A stretch of DNA of 64,000 bases, from contig NC_135507.1 in NCBI RefSeq assembly GCF_052857255.1, forward strand, positions 72,055,721 to 72,119,720, written 5' to 3'. Below are positions 40,915 through 52,808 of the stretch, piece after piece (the first letter of the stretch is position 1; every line of letters begins with the position of its first letter). A model generated the notes under the pieces. That model saw only the letters and a list, made by a program, of their open reading frames with translations. It had not been told where the DNA came from and searched no databases. The position numbers and the translations under genes were made by a program. This DNA comes from Amblyomma americanum. Taxonomy: Eukaryota > Arthropoda > Arachnida > Ixodida > Ixodidae.

Positions 40915-41190
40915 ATGCATGCAGAGGAGAGTCCAGCCGCTGCTAAACGGTGGTATACACAAGACAAGATTAACTCTTCCGATCCTGAGGTTGTCGCCTC
41001 GCAGGTGGCTACTCAAGGAAGACAGAATGAGTGTCAGAAGGCGAAGAGAGCAGCAGAGACGCCCGAACAGAGAGAGGAACGCCTTACCAAACAGAGATGC
41101 CCGATTGTCAAGCGTGATAGACGGCGCATAGCAGCCGAGATGGAGCCTGTGGAAGGCGTGGCCCATTGGGATAGGCTCGGGATGAGATGA
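40915..41190 (+). CDS. Small basic protein with RAAETPEQRE motif (mini-gene)
   Basis: The 91-residue frame starts MHAEESPAAAKRWYTQDK, is rich in Glu/Arg/Lys, and contains KAKRAAETPEQREERLTKQR then RDRRRIAAEMEP. The R-A-A-E-T-P-E-x-R-E-x-R-L phrase resembles one unit of the Arg-rich repeats found in invertebrate STPR-type proteins; here only one and a half units remain. TATA box upstream, stop at 41,188-41,190, and AATAAA starting on the next base. It has no introns and sits beside a dispersed promoter-like repeat. It could be the coding part of that repeat family rather than a host gene. A longer upstream extension of the frame exists, but the TATA position favours this Met. Confidence 0.45.
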   Translation: MHAEESPAAAKRWYTQDKINSSDPEVVASQVATQGRQNECQKAKRAAETPEQREERLTKQRCPIVKRDRRRIAAEMEPVEGVAHWDRLGMR

Positions 41191-41196
41191 AATAAA
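41191..41196 (+). terminator. Poly(A) signal of the mini-gene
   Basis: AATAAA immediately after the stop codon; a TG-rich stretch follows (gatgtcttttgtg). Confidence 0.5.
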
Positions 41197-42253
41197 AATT
41201 CGATGTCTTTTGTGCACCCTGTTGACATTGCGAATCGCGTCCTCCATTCCGCCTGTATGCAAAGCCAGCGTACCCGTGACTGGAAAGGCCCAATGGATTT
41301 CAGTTACATTATTTTCACAGCCGGTGAACGTACCGCAGAATATCCCAACACCGTCGCGTGGTGTGCTCATAGCAGTCGCGCTTTGTTGCTCCGTTCTTTT
41401 CGTGCGCAAAAAGCAAAGAGTTTCTTCAATATAGTTTCTAGTCCAAGTCCATGTATCCCAGTTAGCACCCAAAGATTACAATGATACATTCTTTTTTGTT
41501 TTAGGGAAGTGTTATTGCAATTTTTTAATGTCCTTTTCTTCTAAAGTTTTGGTAATGTTGCAGATAAACATTCGAATAACCTTCCCCTAACACTAAATGA
41601 TTTAAACAACATAAATTTAAAATTTAAATACTGCATTCTCAAATAGTGAAACAGCCCTGCACAAGCTTGCAAGCCTGCTAGTTGCGACCGCACACAATAT
41701 CTAACAAAATAATAGGGCTGTGTATGCGGTCTGCAGTGAGTACTAAGAGGTGTGGTTGGCAAAGTACTGCTAGTTGAAAAATGTCCTTGCTGTATAAGAA
41801 CAGTGGGAAAAGTTCTGGGAAATGGTGCTTGAAATATATATATGTAATGTTGTCTTATAGTAACGAATCTATCATTATAATAATGTTTAGAAGACTATTA
41901 AAATAGTGTTTACTTAGAACATTAAACTAATGTTTTCTATATAACTGATAACGTTATATGTTAACTAACTTTTAACATTAAAGGGATGCTTTAAATTTTT
42001 TTTGTTAATAAAATCCGATAGTTCGGCACTTCGTGGCTTTGTTGCCGCTTGTCCAGCAGCGAAAGGTGCATTTATTGTCAAGAGATTTGGATTCGAAGTT
42101 GCAGAACTTTTTTCGCCACACTGATTCAAACCCGGGACATTCTAATGACGAAATAGGAAAAAAACGGTTGTAAACTGGTGGAAACGCGGACTCCGTGATT
42201 GCCGTTATTCTAGCGGCAGCCGAAACCAAAACTACCGCCGGCCGGGTACAAGG
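41197..42253. other. No recognised feature
   Basis: AT-rich from 41,480 to 42,010, with runs resembling aacattaa-aatgttt. Confidence 0.4.
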
Positions 42254-42254
42254 G

Positions 42255-42376
42255 TGCACACGAGTGCCTTTTGCGTTTCGCCTCCATCGAAACATGGCTG
42301 CTGCGGTCAAGTAAGAACCCAGATACACCGGCTCAGTAGATGAGCGCCTTAACCACTAAGCCACTGCGGCGGGTCA
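42255..42376 (-). mobile_element. Ruka-like SINE, head fragment
   Basis: Reverse complement of the tRNA-like head (cgccttaaccactaagccac, tttcgcctccatcgaaac); the B box is mutated. Confidence 0.65.
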
Positions 42377-42522
42377 CCGAAAATACATACAAAGTCGTAT
42401 CTTGGGGTAAAAGATATGCTTCAATTCACCATCGCGTTTTAAAGGCTGGTTATCCACTAATATCCACCACATGGGACACCCACTTCAACACTAAAACCGG
42501 TATAATGGAGATGCAAAAAGGT

Positions 42523-42528
42523 TTTATT
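42523..42528 (-). terminator. Candidate poly(A) signal for gene 1
   Basis: AATAAA on the minus strand (ccAATAAAacc), followed by a GT-rich stretch about 30-50 bases on. I noted no clearer AATAAA on this strand between here and the gene 1 stop. Using it would give a 3' UTR of about 7.8 kb. Speculative. Confidence 0.25.
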
Positions 42529-43599
42529 GGCTATCTCAACAGCAACAGGTACAAAATCCAGTCAAAAACTGCTGGAAAAAGACAACAAAAAAAGAAAATG
42601 TCGGGGGAGGAGCAAACAAACAAAACTCAACAAACAGAAACCCGCGTGCGGGCTGGTGGTGGTGGTGTGCGCCTGCATCGCTGTGCCTCGCACCGGCCCC
42701 GTCGGCCTCGCCTTTTCTCTCGCATTCTCTCTCTCTCCAAGGATGCTTGACTAGAACCCTCAACAAAAAGATACATATCCCACCACCAGACCTCTGGGGC
42801 CGCGGGCAGCCGCCGCAGTGAACTGCGCACGCCCACGTTTGATTGCAATCTGAGCTGCAAGCTTGAACCGTGCCCACACAAACGGTTCGCAGAAACAAAC
42901 AAGACCGCCTTGACTCCAAGACACCCAATAAAGAAAGGCTCTGCTCGATGCTTGCAAATTATCAACAATAAAAATTTCAATTCTCAACGACAACCGTATG
43001 TATTGCACTTTGCTGCGCAAACACATACTCCACCTCAGTAGTTCTCTACAGTGCAGTGGAAAGCCACACGTCCTCTACCAGTAGGGAGTGTGAATGCCTG
43101 CCAGGTCATGTATATTTGCACCTTGTCGATTGATAGTCGTCTACTCGGGTGTACCGATTCAAGAGACTATAATTATGACCGAATGACATAGTAATGCAAT
43201 AAATAACAAGAGGCTGCTAAATATATGGACGTTTCTGAAAGAGGTGAGTTTTGAAGGCACTAAACTTCACAGCAGAAATGTGTGCATGGTGCAGTTCCAG
43301 CACACCTAGCAGTGCTGCCAGCACACTGGCAACTACTGAGATGGAGTATAATGCCATTTCATATGGCTATTTCACTATTTTTTTTTTTTTCCAGAGAAAG
43401 TACTGCCCGCCCATATTCAGTGACAGCTTGTCTTGGCATTGAAGGGAAGGCTACAAGGGCACAGCGTCCGTAGCTATTGTTCTGCCAATAGTTCGGCCCC
43501 ACAACGGCATGCCTGGCGTCGATGGTGTAGCTGGCGCTATCTATGGACGCTTATTGTAATTATACGTGCCTAGCAAGATTGTTGTGATCAAGAAAACTT

Positions 43600-43875
43600 T
43601 TTTGCAGTGACAGCTACATTACGATAGCATTTCGAGCCTTCAGCGTGGCGGTGGCACGTGACCATCCACGTGGTGCGGAGCAGCTGCTGCTGCCGGCGAA
43701 ACCGAGCTGCAACAGCTGTTCGCATGCGCCGTGTCAAGTGGGACGAAGATGGAGGAACGCCCAGTGAAACGGAGCGGCGAAAGATTGACTTTGTAATTCG
43801 ACTGAGCAAGTTCCACTCGGCCAGCTGAAGCTTTCGCGTCACTCCATGTTTAATCAGAGCTAAACCACGGCCAAT
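43600..43875 (+). repeat. Family H repeat, copy 1
   Basis: Shares with 61,929-62,240 the blocks ACGATAGCATTTCGAGCCTT, CAGCGTGGCGG, CCACGTGGTGC, GAGCAGCTGCTGCTG, GAGCTGCAACAGCTGT and GTGTCAAGTGGGACGAAGAT. The terminus is degraded (gtgacagctaca). It has multiple E-boxes. Confidence 0.75.
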
Positions 43876-45032
43876 TTTTTTTTCTGACTTTCTAACATTG
43901 TGATAGAAATATGGCTAAAATAACAAATATTGACAATATATGATGTTTTAAAAGAGAACTAACAACTGCAAGCAGGGACTATACTTCACAGTGTAGAAAG
44001 AGGGGGCGTGTTTCGGCTTTGTAGCTTCCGCTCCATTGCCAGAAAAAGTTGTCACAGAGTATAAACCAGGACACTGAATTTCAATAAAGAACGATAAACT
44101 GAGGACTGTTTCACATACTTCTGGACAACAACGGATGCAGCATTCTCAGAGGCCAGATTCGTAAAACTTTAGTACTTGAGATTGGTTCAGGACTAGCTGG
44201 CACCTTAGCAACTGGCCCATCAACTCTTTCCATTGGCCAGCACACTAGCACCAGCCAGTCGCTATACTCCGTTTCATACATCAGGTGCCACGCTGTGAAA
44301 GGTAGGGAAGTAGTCCGGACGGGAAAATAAAGGGAAGGGCGCGTTACTCCGCACTTCTTCTGTGCCCGAGTGGTCTATGGCACGAGAAAGCGACAGCATG
44401 TTGTCAGCAATAACAGTGCATTTAATCAAGGTCATGACAAATGTGTCATGTGGTAAGCCTACAGGCAAAGCATTTGCTATGGTTCGCTCACCACAAATAA
44501 CGCACTGCTTTTTGGTCGCGGATGCAGGTAGCACAAGCAAGAGCGCTAGCTCTGACAGCGTTGCACATGATGTTTGAAATGGAGTATAGTTGACCTCCCA
44601 TATAACCAGTTTTGTGAACCTGGCCCCAAGCTTTCAGGCTGACCCCCGTATGGACATGACGCAGAACCAGGGCACTCATGTTAACCAATGATTTGCCAGA
44701 TGACTACCAACAATAACAGAATATTCGAGCAGGGCTTCATCGAGGTCCCCTGCGTCAATGCCGGTAGGTAGGTTTGCCGTCAGCAAAATACAGCTCGCAG
44801 CAAACAAATGCAAGGCCACACAATCTGGCAACACCATGATGTTCGGGCAATTTTGAATGCCGAGTGCAGTAACACAGTGAGGTCACAAGGATGCAATGAG
44901 GGGCACACCATAAGTGAGCTTTATGCAAGAGGCACTAGCGTGAGTTTTAGTGAGACATATAGGTAGGAGATTTGGACATCTGGCAAAGGAATGAGGCACA
45001 GAGGTCGCATGAGGTCCTGGCTGTTGCACCAT

Positions 45033-45174
45033 CCTAGTTAAAAAAAGACCAACCAAAATGGGACAAACCATCTGCAACCAATTGGAACCTGACTGGTCTT
45101 GATTCCCTTTCAAATTGGTTCTGATTGATTCAACTGTGCTTTGGCCCATTCCGATTGGGTCTTTTTTAACTGGG
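45033..45174. repeat. 142-bp foldback element
   Basis: CCTAGTTAAAAAAAGACCAA (45,033-45,052) and its near-complement (45,154-45,174) form terminal inverted repeats. An inner aaccaatt/aattggtt pair extends the stem. Confidence 0.7.
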
Positions 45175-46559
45175 TTGGTCCATGAGGGTCGCGAAGAAAG
45201 AACAGTGTTGAATTAAGGATCTGACAGCCACAATCTGTCTGATAAAGCTATACATTTCAGGGGTGGACAGCACTTTTTCACAGCCTCCTAGGTGTCCTAT
45301 CTGTCTCGGCCATGCATGCTCGTAGCATGTACCAAACATGACCGCCCTCTCAATGCATCCTGGGACATTGCATGGTCACCTCGACAGCAATGGTGTACAG
45401 CTTTCTGTGAGAGCATTGAAATGTCAAACAATGAGAAGTCATTTTCTCTCCCCTCTTCTGTTCCTTTTCACACTTCCGATTATTTGTGAGATAAAAATAA
45501 ACAACTCACACTAAACACACCACTGGTCAAGCATACTGAAGGTGCCCAACTTTTGTTCAGGAATAAGCACTTTAGAAGTGCAGCACTAAGATGGGGCAGT
45601 CAACCCTCACAAAAATAAAGGAAATCTGCTGCACTGAAATATCTTCCCCTGCACCTTATCAAATGCTGAAAAATCAGCCCATTCTATTTTGTGCTTAATA
45701 TAAATCTAATGTTGCCTTGCGGCTGCGAAGTTGTCATAAAACTCGTACTATCTTCAAACATTTATGCAAGTTTACTGGCTCAAAGAGCACCATTGAGGTG
45801 CAGGGCTTCACATTAAAAAAAAAAAGTGAAGAAAAAAAACAGCACCTTGCCCGAGAGGTTTAAAGGATAAATCTTAAAATTTGGCATGCGCATCCTCGGC
45901 ATGCTTGACCGGTGTCACTCATCGAGAATGCTACACGTTCTTAACTTTCTGAGCACAGCTAAAAAATAAAAGGACAGCCACCGACCCTACTAAACAGACT
46001 AAATTGCCCAAACAAACAACACTACGACTCCAAGGTTGCAGTGAGCTGCGGTTGTGACATCGGGAGGTGTGGCTGGCTTATTTGTGATGGAGAAGAGCAA
46101 AAGATGCCATTGGCCTGCATTACCTGCACCATTTGTTCACAAGTGGGTAAATAACATGGTCTGACTGCTTACACTTCAGTTGCCAGTCATCAATTGGCTC
46201 TACGGACTGGCTCTAATGTGTGGATGTCCCCTGCACTTAATTGTGACCATGTTCTCTTGCGAATCCACGGCAACAACGCCGGTGGAACGGACTTTTGACA
46301 ATTCTGCGTGCCTTAGAGTACCTGCAGTTATGATTACTGTCTAGACGGAAGAGCTCTCTAAGGGCAAAGCAATAGAAATTTGCTACAAACACATTAATCC
46401 AGCAGTTCTTCACTAGCATCCTATCCTGTGCTTTCCTGCTTTCATACCTACTTTCTTGTTTCACTGTTGCGTACCGAGACAAGTCATGCCCCACTGAACA
46501 ATGGAATGTCATCTGTCTCAAAAGGACACCGAGGACTAATAGAAGTTGACCTGTATCAA

Positions 46560-46950
46560 TAGACTACCACGTGCTAATCACAAAGAGGCCACTGCCACTG
46601 AAAATAAAGCTTTCATAAGCTAGAAATGACAAAAAAAAGAAGTACAGGTAGTGCCATCCCCGGCTGATTTTGCAACTAAATGCGTGCACCGACACTTATT
46701 TTGGGTCGCGGATCTCAACGGCTACACTATGCCGCCTTTAACTTCAGAGCGACAGCATCCTATCCTTATCGGTAAGGATGGCACGAGCTTGAATCGACTA
46801 GCGGGAAGATTTTCTAACCCAATTTTCTTGCTGATAAATACCGTCATTTGCTTCCAAACAAACGTTTACATAGCCAGTAGAGGACAGAGAATCAATTTTT
46901 ACTGAAAACAATAATGGGATGGAATTGTCCTCAGGGTCCTTTTAAAGGCA
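46560..46950 (+). repeat. Family D repeat
   Basis: Best match to 13,225-13,745: gctaatcacaaagaggccac, aagctttcataagctagaaa, tgcgtgcaccgac, gcggatctcaacggctac, cggtaaggatgg, aatcgacta and agagaatcaatttttactga, in the same order. Confidence 0.75.
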
Positions 46951-49394
46951 GCACTTATCTGCTACTGGCCTTTTCCATAGCAAAGCACACCGCGTCGTTT
47001 GTGGCGTCAAGTGCTTACGTGAAGTGCATGCACGAATAAGATTACCGCTCAACCTGCTCATGCAACAAAGCGGAAAAACATGCTTCTACAAATCTGCACA
47101 AATCATGACAATGCACTAAGAGCTTGAATGTGACCAGACAAGGGCCATATTGTGTGAATAAAGCATGCATTACTAGTGCATCAGCTTCGGGTTTCCCTTC
47201 TGACCTCAATGCGCATAATCAACAATGCATTAGTTCAGTTAATTCTCGAAAATCGATTGCGAGGCACCCTTCTGAGATCACAACAGCAGTTCACTTTCAA
47301 CCTTCCACATATCTATTCCCCCAAAAGCATTTCAGGGTTCCCACACTCACAGCAGCCAGATAAGGAATTAGAGAACATCAAGTTGCACTGTGTCTAGAAA
47401 AACATTTGATGGTCATGAAAAAAAAAAAACCAAAAGACACCATCTCGGGCAGTGATGCTTGGAGCCAGACAGCTTCTCAAACGCTTACACTTGACTGACA
47501 CGGTTCTGCACCAGAGCCGCAGGTAGTGAAATCAAAACAAAAAAATGACATTCCCTGCTAGAATGGCAGTCTGTGCAAAAAACGCACCCTGGCAACATTT
47601 ATGTGCGCTTCCTTTCAAGAATGCAGTTTGGCTTGCAGAGAGCTTTGGCAAAGAGTGCGAGTCATGAACACTTCAAATGGCAAGCAGAACCGACTGCAGT
47701 TAATGTGTGCATCCCCTACAGACAATTAAGAATCCTTTGCCAACACAGCCACTGCCACCAGATCCACTGTGAAAGGTCTTTTCCTGCTTGAGACGTTTTG
47801 CCAAGATGCAAACTTGCTCCTACACAAGCATTTCCTCAATGCGAGCCCTCAAAGCTAGCTCTACTTGAGAGCACTTCTAGTGGTGTCTATGCTTTTTAGA
47901 GCCTACGGAGCTACAATCATGGAGTACCCAACAGCATAAACCCTAGCAGCATTCGCACAAAACTAAGCAGCACAGAACCACTGAGCTATTTTCAGTGTCT
48001 TTCCGTGTAGCAGTGCCAAGCAGCTACTCAATGGCAGTCGTAAGAGCAGAGTTGAAGCTATGTGCATCGAAGAGCTATGTTAAATTTTCTGCCCATTTGC
48101 CATGGCCCATCAACTTTTAAGGTGAGCCGCGCACATGTGCCAGCAATTTCTTGCTTCAATCAGAGTCTCCCTTGCTCAGCACTTAATCTGCATTAAGTAG
48201 ATATAAAAAAACCTGTTGAGAAACACACACACACACCTTCTGCAACCCATCGCAATCACCTGTGCCTCGGAAAAAAGTGATCTAAGTAAAAACTCTGCCT
48301 TTAACTAGAAAGTGATCATGATAGATGCGTAAGTAGCAGCGCCGCTACAAGCAAACAGAATTATTTTTACAGAAAATGATGAGATGAGAGATCCTAAGCC
48401 TGTACAGTGTTCAGCGGCATGTTTTTAACAAAAAAGATGAACAATGCAGCTTTGAGCGCAATGACGATCAACGATATAGCTTGCACAGCTGATGCTATGG
48501 GGGTTAATAAGCTAAAAAATGAGCCCTCTAAGCTACATTCGCAAGAGAGCGGCGAGCTTGTAAAAATAGAGAGTGCTCTAACAAATCTAGCACCCGTGCT
48601 CTAGGAGCAACCAGCAATTTGGCTGCACCATTTTGTTCGTTGAAGCGAGAGACGTTGAGCTCTGGAAGCTTGAAATGAAAGCTGCAGAGTGGGCATTGTG
48701 CGGGCCACGCCTTCTGTGGGCGCCAACGGAACCAAACGCCGTTGACCAACACCGCTGTGACGCGATAGTAATGAGAGCTTCCCCTCTTCCTTGTCCTCTA
48801 CGGCTCTGGTGCAAACACTCCTCCTTTCAACTCGCTGTAAGTTTTCACACCGGAGGCCCTACGGCGTAATGCAGTCTTGCATGTTTCTGTCTGCACCTAC
48901 ACACACACACACGCGAAGCCTAATACATCAGGGGTTGAAGTAGAAAAAAAAACAGGCCCAGAGGAAAAAAAAAACAGAACAACAGACTGCAAAAAGCAGC
49001 AGCAGTAGCAGCAGCGGCAACATCATATTCTACAGAGATTCCTGTAGTTATTAAACAGCAGGCTACAGAACAGCTTTTGGGCTTTGTTTTAGTTATTTTT
49101 TTTCCGTGAGCGCACCGGTGTAAGTGAGCGGACGAGCGTGCCAACGACACACAAACAGAAAGCCCGTCAGTGCTGGCATTTTGCATATGGCGCTAGACTC
49201 GCAACATCTTTCAAAGGCACGTCTAATCTAGCATGTATCAACAGCAGAAGAGCACAGGAGCGCCCCTCGCGTAAGGCTACGGCGAGAAACGAAATTGGCA
49301 CACACACTCAACTTGGAAGGGCGGGGGGAGGACTGGCAGGGGGCGCCCTCTGGATATTTTGTACTAGCGCCCTCTGCAGGCAAAAATGGGAAGT

Positions 49395-49397
<3 letters not shown>

Positions 49398-49426
<29 letters not shown>
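49398..49426 (+). repeat. Poly(G)29 tract
   Basis: 29 consecutive G on the plus strand, hence C on the gene 1 sense strand. Strong G-quadruplex potential on the plus strand. Confidence 0.9.
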
Positions 49427-49428
<2 letters not shown>

Positions 49429-50074
49429 ACAAGCGAAACAATGGCACTGCGCGGCCGCGGACGGGCCGCCCCTCGCAAAAAGGCACTGAAAAACTAACCT
49501 GTCGCCAGAGCGCGGCGCAAAAAATGAACAAAGCACGGCGGGAGCGGGGCAGCGGGCGACGCATGCCCCCGCCTCCCCAGCGCAATCATTATATATTATG
49601 TCGCTCTGGCTGTACACATGGCCGTATATACAGAACAACGCAAGTGCGTAAATGTGTTTGTCTGTGTTTGTGTGTGTGCAGCTGAGGAGAGAAAAAAAAA
49701 GATTAAAAAAACACAGTCGGTCTCGCCCCACTGCAAAGAGACGAGACGCGGCAACGAAGACGATGATGCACCGGGCTTTCTGAGCGCCGCTGGCTCTATG
49801 TACAGTGACGATGTGTCGCCGAGCTAAATTATTGCCTCAGGTGTGAGCGGGGCATGGCCAGCCCTCTAAGGGGTGGGGCCCCGGTTGCATAGATTTGTAG
49901 AGCAAAGTTTTGTAGGCATACTTGTGACTCTTGAAGACTTGCGCCAACCACTAAACTGGCTACATGACAAAAGAAAAAAATAATCCAAGAACGGAAGGCT
50001 TGCACGTCATTTCTGCACATGCCACCTGCAACGCACGTTGCCTATTCTCGTGTGTGTTTGCGTGTACAGGCATG

Positions 50075-50142
50075 TGTATATATAGTATATATAATATGTG
50101 TATATATGTGTGTATATAATGCTATAACGTTGTATATATAAC
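50075..50142. repeat. TA/TG microsatellite
   Basis: Alternating TATA/TGTG dinucleotides. Confidence 0.9.
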
Positions 50143-50346
50143 TGTCTCTAGCGTGGAGCTTGTAAAAAAGGCCCTTACTCCGGTCACTCCTTTTGAAAAA
50201 ATGAGCTACAGAGCAGCATGTCTAAAAAGGGCTATGGTACAACGATCGAGTCTCTGCCTATCACAAGAGAAACCACATGTCTTGTCTTTCTTTTCTGGCC
50301 TTGGCACCCGGGCTGGGAAGAGAGGGGGATCCCTTGAGCAAATGGC

Positions 50347-50402
50347 TCAGGACGGCTTGGACGCCTCTTCGGCTTCTCCGCTGGCCACCGAGAAGAAACG
50401 TT
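50347..50402 (-). CDS. Gene 1, terminal coding exon
   Basis: On the minus strand tgacctctctcgcag precedes AA CGT TTC TTC, and the frame runs 17 codons to TGA (50,347-50,349). The leading AA joins G from the previous exon to make Glu, giving E-RFFSVASGEAEEASKPS-stop. The end is acidic and Ser-rich. The phase agrees exactly with the donor at 52,154. No family recognised. Confidence 0.6.
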
Positions 50403-50940
50403 CTGCGAGAGAGGTCAAACAAGAGGCAACCAACACATCACCAGGTGAACTAAGAAAGCTTATAGTAATGCTTGGTTAATAGACGCACTAATGAGACCAG
50501 TCACTTACGCCAAAGAAGTGTTGCCTGGAGCCTGGTCCAATGTTAGTGAGACAACTGCATAATCATGCACCAACTAAAATAATTCTGAATTCTACATACA
50601 ACCCGAGGAAGTGCTGTTAGAAGTACTGGAGGCATCTCTCGGGGGGGTTGTACGGTGGATGCAGGCCATACTGGATGCAGCGCTATGACAGGGGCACAGC
50701 AATGCACTTACCCCCCACTTTTGCATGATTTGCAAGCTGAACATTCCTACGCATATCGATACACATTTTTACATGCTCATAGAATGTTTGCAGTGGTTTA
50801 CAGTTATCTCCCCTGTTAATTTTTGTACTGTCAACCCACAATCATCCATACCACAAAATATTGACAATATTTATTTATTCATTAGCACTCTTTAAAAAAA
50901 ATATAATGTGAATGTTTTCCTGCCTCTAACCGGGTGCTGC

Positions 50941-50992
50941 CCCGGGGAGGGGGGGGGGGGGCACCCGGGGAGGGGGGGGGGGTGCCTCTAAC
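50941..50992 (+). repeat. Duplicated G-rich unit
   Basis: Two copies of CCCGGGGAGGGGGGGGG in tandem, a likely slippage product with G-quadruplex potential. It lies in the last gene 1 intron. Confidence 0.85.
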
Positions 50993-51660
50993 CAAATGTC
51001 TACACATGCAGCACAATGTGAGAGCTCGGCGATGATTCGTGTGCAACATTGCTTTTGTTCACAGACGCAGTTGTAGCATTGCTTAACAGTTATCCTACTG
51101 CCCTCTTCCAGCCCCTACCCTCCTCCTTTTCAAATATTCTACCCCTCACACCTCTTTCTGTCCTTCTCTCCTACCCATATTGTGTTCCCTCAACCCTTCT
51201 TCTCCCAAAGTCCTACGCTCCCCTCATACCAGCCTGCGATTCTCCTCGCTGTGAAATATCTGCATCAACGCTGCGAATCTGGAAGATTGAGCCAGTAACA
51301 GCTATTGCTGTAAAAAACATGAAAATATATTAGGCTTTTAATGAGACAGTATTAGAGTCTTCGTCTCACCAAATCCCCGCCAATGTCAGAGGCAAAATTA
51401 ACTGATTGGTTGAAAGAGGTCACCTGACCTTGCAGCATCATCACAATCAGCCCACCACGGCATGTGGCAATTGTATTATAGATTGGTTGAGAGAGGTCAC
51501 GCGACGTTATCATAACACTATCACAACCTGCCCACCATGTTGCGAACAATCTAGTTACTAGACAACTATCTAGATTAAGAAACGAAAAAAAAAAATGTGA
51601 CATGCAAATGTCGGCACCGTCACAGCATAGCGAATACCTGCTTTTGCGGCTAGCGGTCCA

Positions 51661-51785
51661 TATATGTTGGGCGATGGAAATATAATTGCAAAAAAACTGA
51701 CCAAAGCACATACACAAGTTGCAACAGAAACTGCGACAAATGTGAAATCCAATGCTGTCGCAAATTACTCTCAAGGTGACATGAC
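51661..51785. repeat. Family E repeat
   Basis: Matches 33,766-33,885 (aattgcaaaaaaactgacca, gaaactgcgacaaatgtgaa, atcc-atgctgtcgca). The left flank (51,370-51,560) carries family G-like words (aggtcacctgacctt, caacctgcccacc). Confidence 0.6.
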
Positions 51786-51924
51786 GCTTAGTTTTTTGAG
51801 TGATAATTTACTGAATTATCTTTCAAATCGTATGGAGCAAGCTCTGCACTGAAGCAGGGCATGAGGACACAGTGCATGGGGACACAATGCATTTTATCTA
51901 GCAACACATCTAGATGAAAATGTA

Positions 51925-52105
51925 AATTGGTTTTGAGGAAAGGAAAGAGTGCAGCAACTGTTTCACTTCTTGGTGGACCCCTCAAATCCACCCTGAGGGA
52001 AGAGATGAAGGAGTGAGTGAAAAAAGAAAGCGAGAAAGAGGTGCTGTAGCGGAGGGCAGGGAATAATTTAAAGTGGGCTCTTTACCATGCACGGACATTG
52101 CACAG
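51925..52105 (-). mobile_element. Diverged Ruka-like SINE
   Basis: Order preserved (ttggttttgaggaaagg, ggtggacccctcaaatccac-ctgagggaag, aggtgctgtagcggagggc) but many substitutions. Located in the last intron of gene 1. Confidence 0.6.
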
Positions 52106-52153
52106 GCCATATTTATTGTGCGAGAGAATGACCCGCGAACAGCGGCAGCTCAC

Positions 52154-52418
52154 CATCATCGTGGGGCGGGCCCATGAGTGAGTTGTCGGGCGGTGGTTGG
52201 GCCCCAGCAGGGGGCAGCAGACCTGCCATCATCTGGTAGTCCATGTTCTCGTCAAGCGCAATAAAAGGCGGGTTCCAGCGCGGCGGCAGCGGCGTGGGCG
52301 TCGTGGTCGTCCGCGCCGATCGTGGAGACGCCAGCAGACCCCCCGCTCCAGAGGGGCTGAGCACTGTCGACGACAGCGTGGATGCGCCACTCCCAGCTGT
52401 GCCCGGGTACGAGAAGAG
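52154..52418 (-). CDS. Gene 1, Ser/Pro-rich exon
   Basis: The minus-strand acceptor catttctgcctctgcgtgcag and donor GATGATG|GTGAGC bound 265 nt: 88 codons plus one base. The peptide begins LFSYPGTAGSGASTLSS, is rich in Ser, Thr, Pro and Gly, contains RWNPPFIALDENMDYQMM and ends LMGPPHDD. The NPPFIALDENMDYQM stretch is the least repetitive and most likely conserved part. Phase 0 at its start matches the donor at 58,880, and its end matches 50,402. Composition suits a disordered, regulatory C-terminal tail. A family name could not be given from sequence alone. Confidence 0.65.
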
Positions 52419-52505
52419 CTGCACGCAGAGGCAGAAATGTTAAGCATGCGATGTAGCCAGCATTTAAAGTAAGAGGGGGAGTCTCAGACTCCCCACTAGT
52501 ACTAG

Positions 52506-52709
52506 TGAAAGGGGGTTTGTGCACAAATAGATCACGAGAAAGAGTTCACGGCGGGGTGACACAAAACGGCGAGCAGAACGGCGGGCAGCACCGACGGCCA
52601 GTCCAAAACCAAGCAATCTCGTGCAGTGCGGCGGCACTTCGTCTTTCATCGGCGCTTCGTCAGTGATCTGCCTATGTGGCATCAGGCGCGGCCGTCATGG
52701 TTCGCTACA
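52506..52709 (-). repeat. Ty3/gypsy 3' LTR
   Basis: 204 bp, TG...CA-bounded, matching 57,550-57,757 over its length with indels (ggtttgtgcacaaatagatc, ggccagtccaaaaccaag, gatctgcctatgtggcatca). Confidence 0.9.
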
Positions 52710-52808
52710 ATTGCCCCGGGAACGAAGAGGAGCCACCCTGGTGACCTATGGCAAGGACACGAGGAGCAGGTTGTAGTAGGTCTTCAGGCGGCTGACGTGG
52801 ACAGTTGC

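Larger units (their letters stand above)
42530..50346 (-). other. Possible long 3' UTR or downstream flank of gene 1
   Basis: Mostly low-repeat, AT-rich sequence with microsatellites: (CA)n near 48,225 and 48,900, poly(G) at 49,398, and TA/TG near 50,075-50,140. No spliced exon was recognised. It includes a family H copy, a foldback and a family D repeat, listed separately. Confidence 0.3.

Noticed and set aside
49228..49731. 167-residue minus-strand frame with a Pro run
   Set aside because: The Pro run is the poly(G/C) tract; no motif, splice site or conservation signal.
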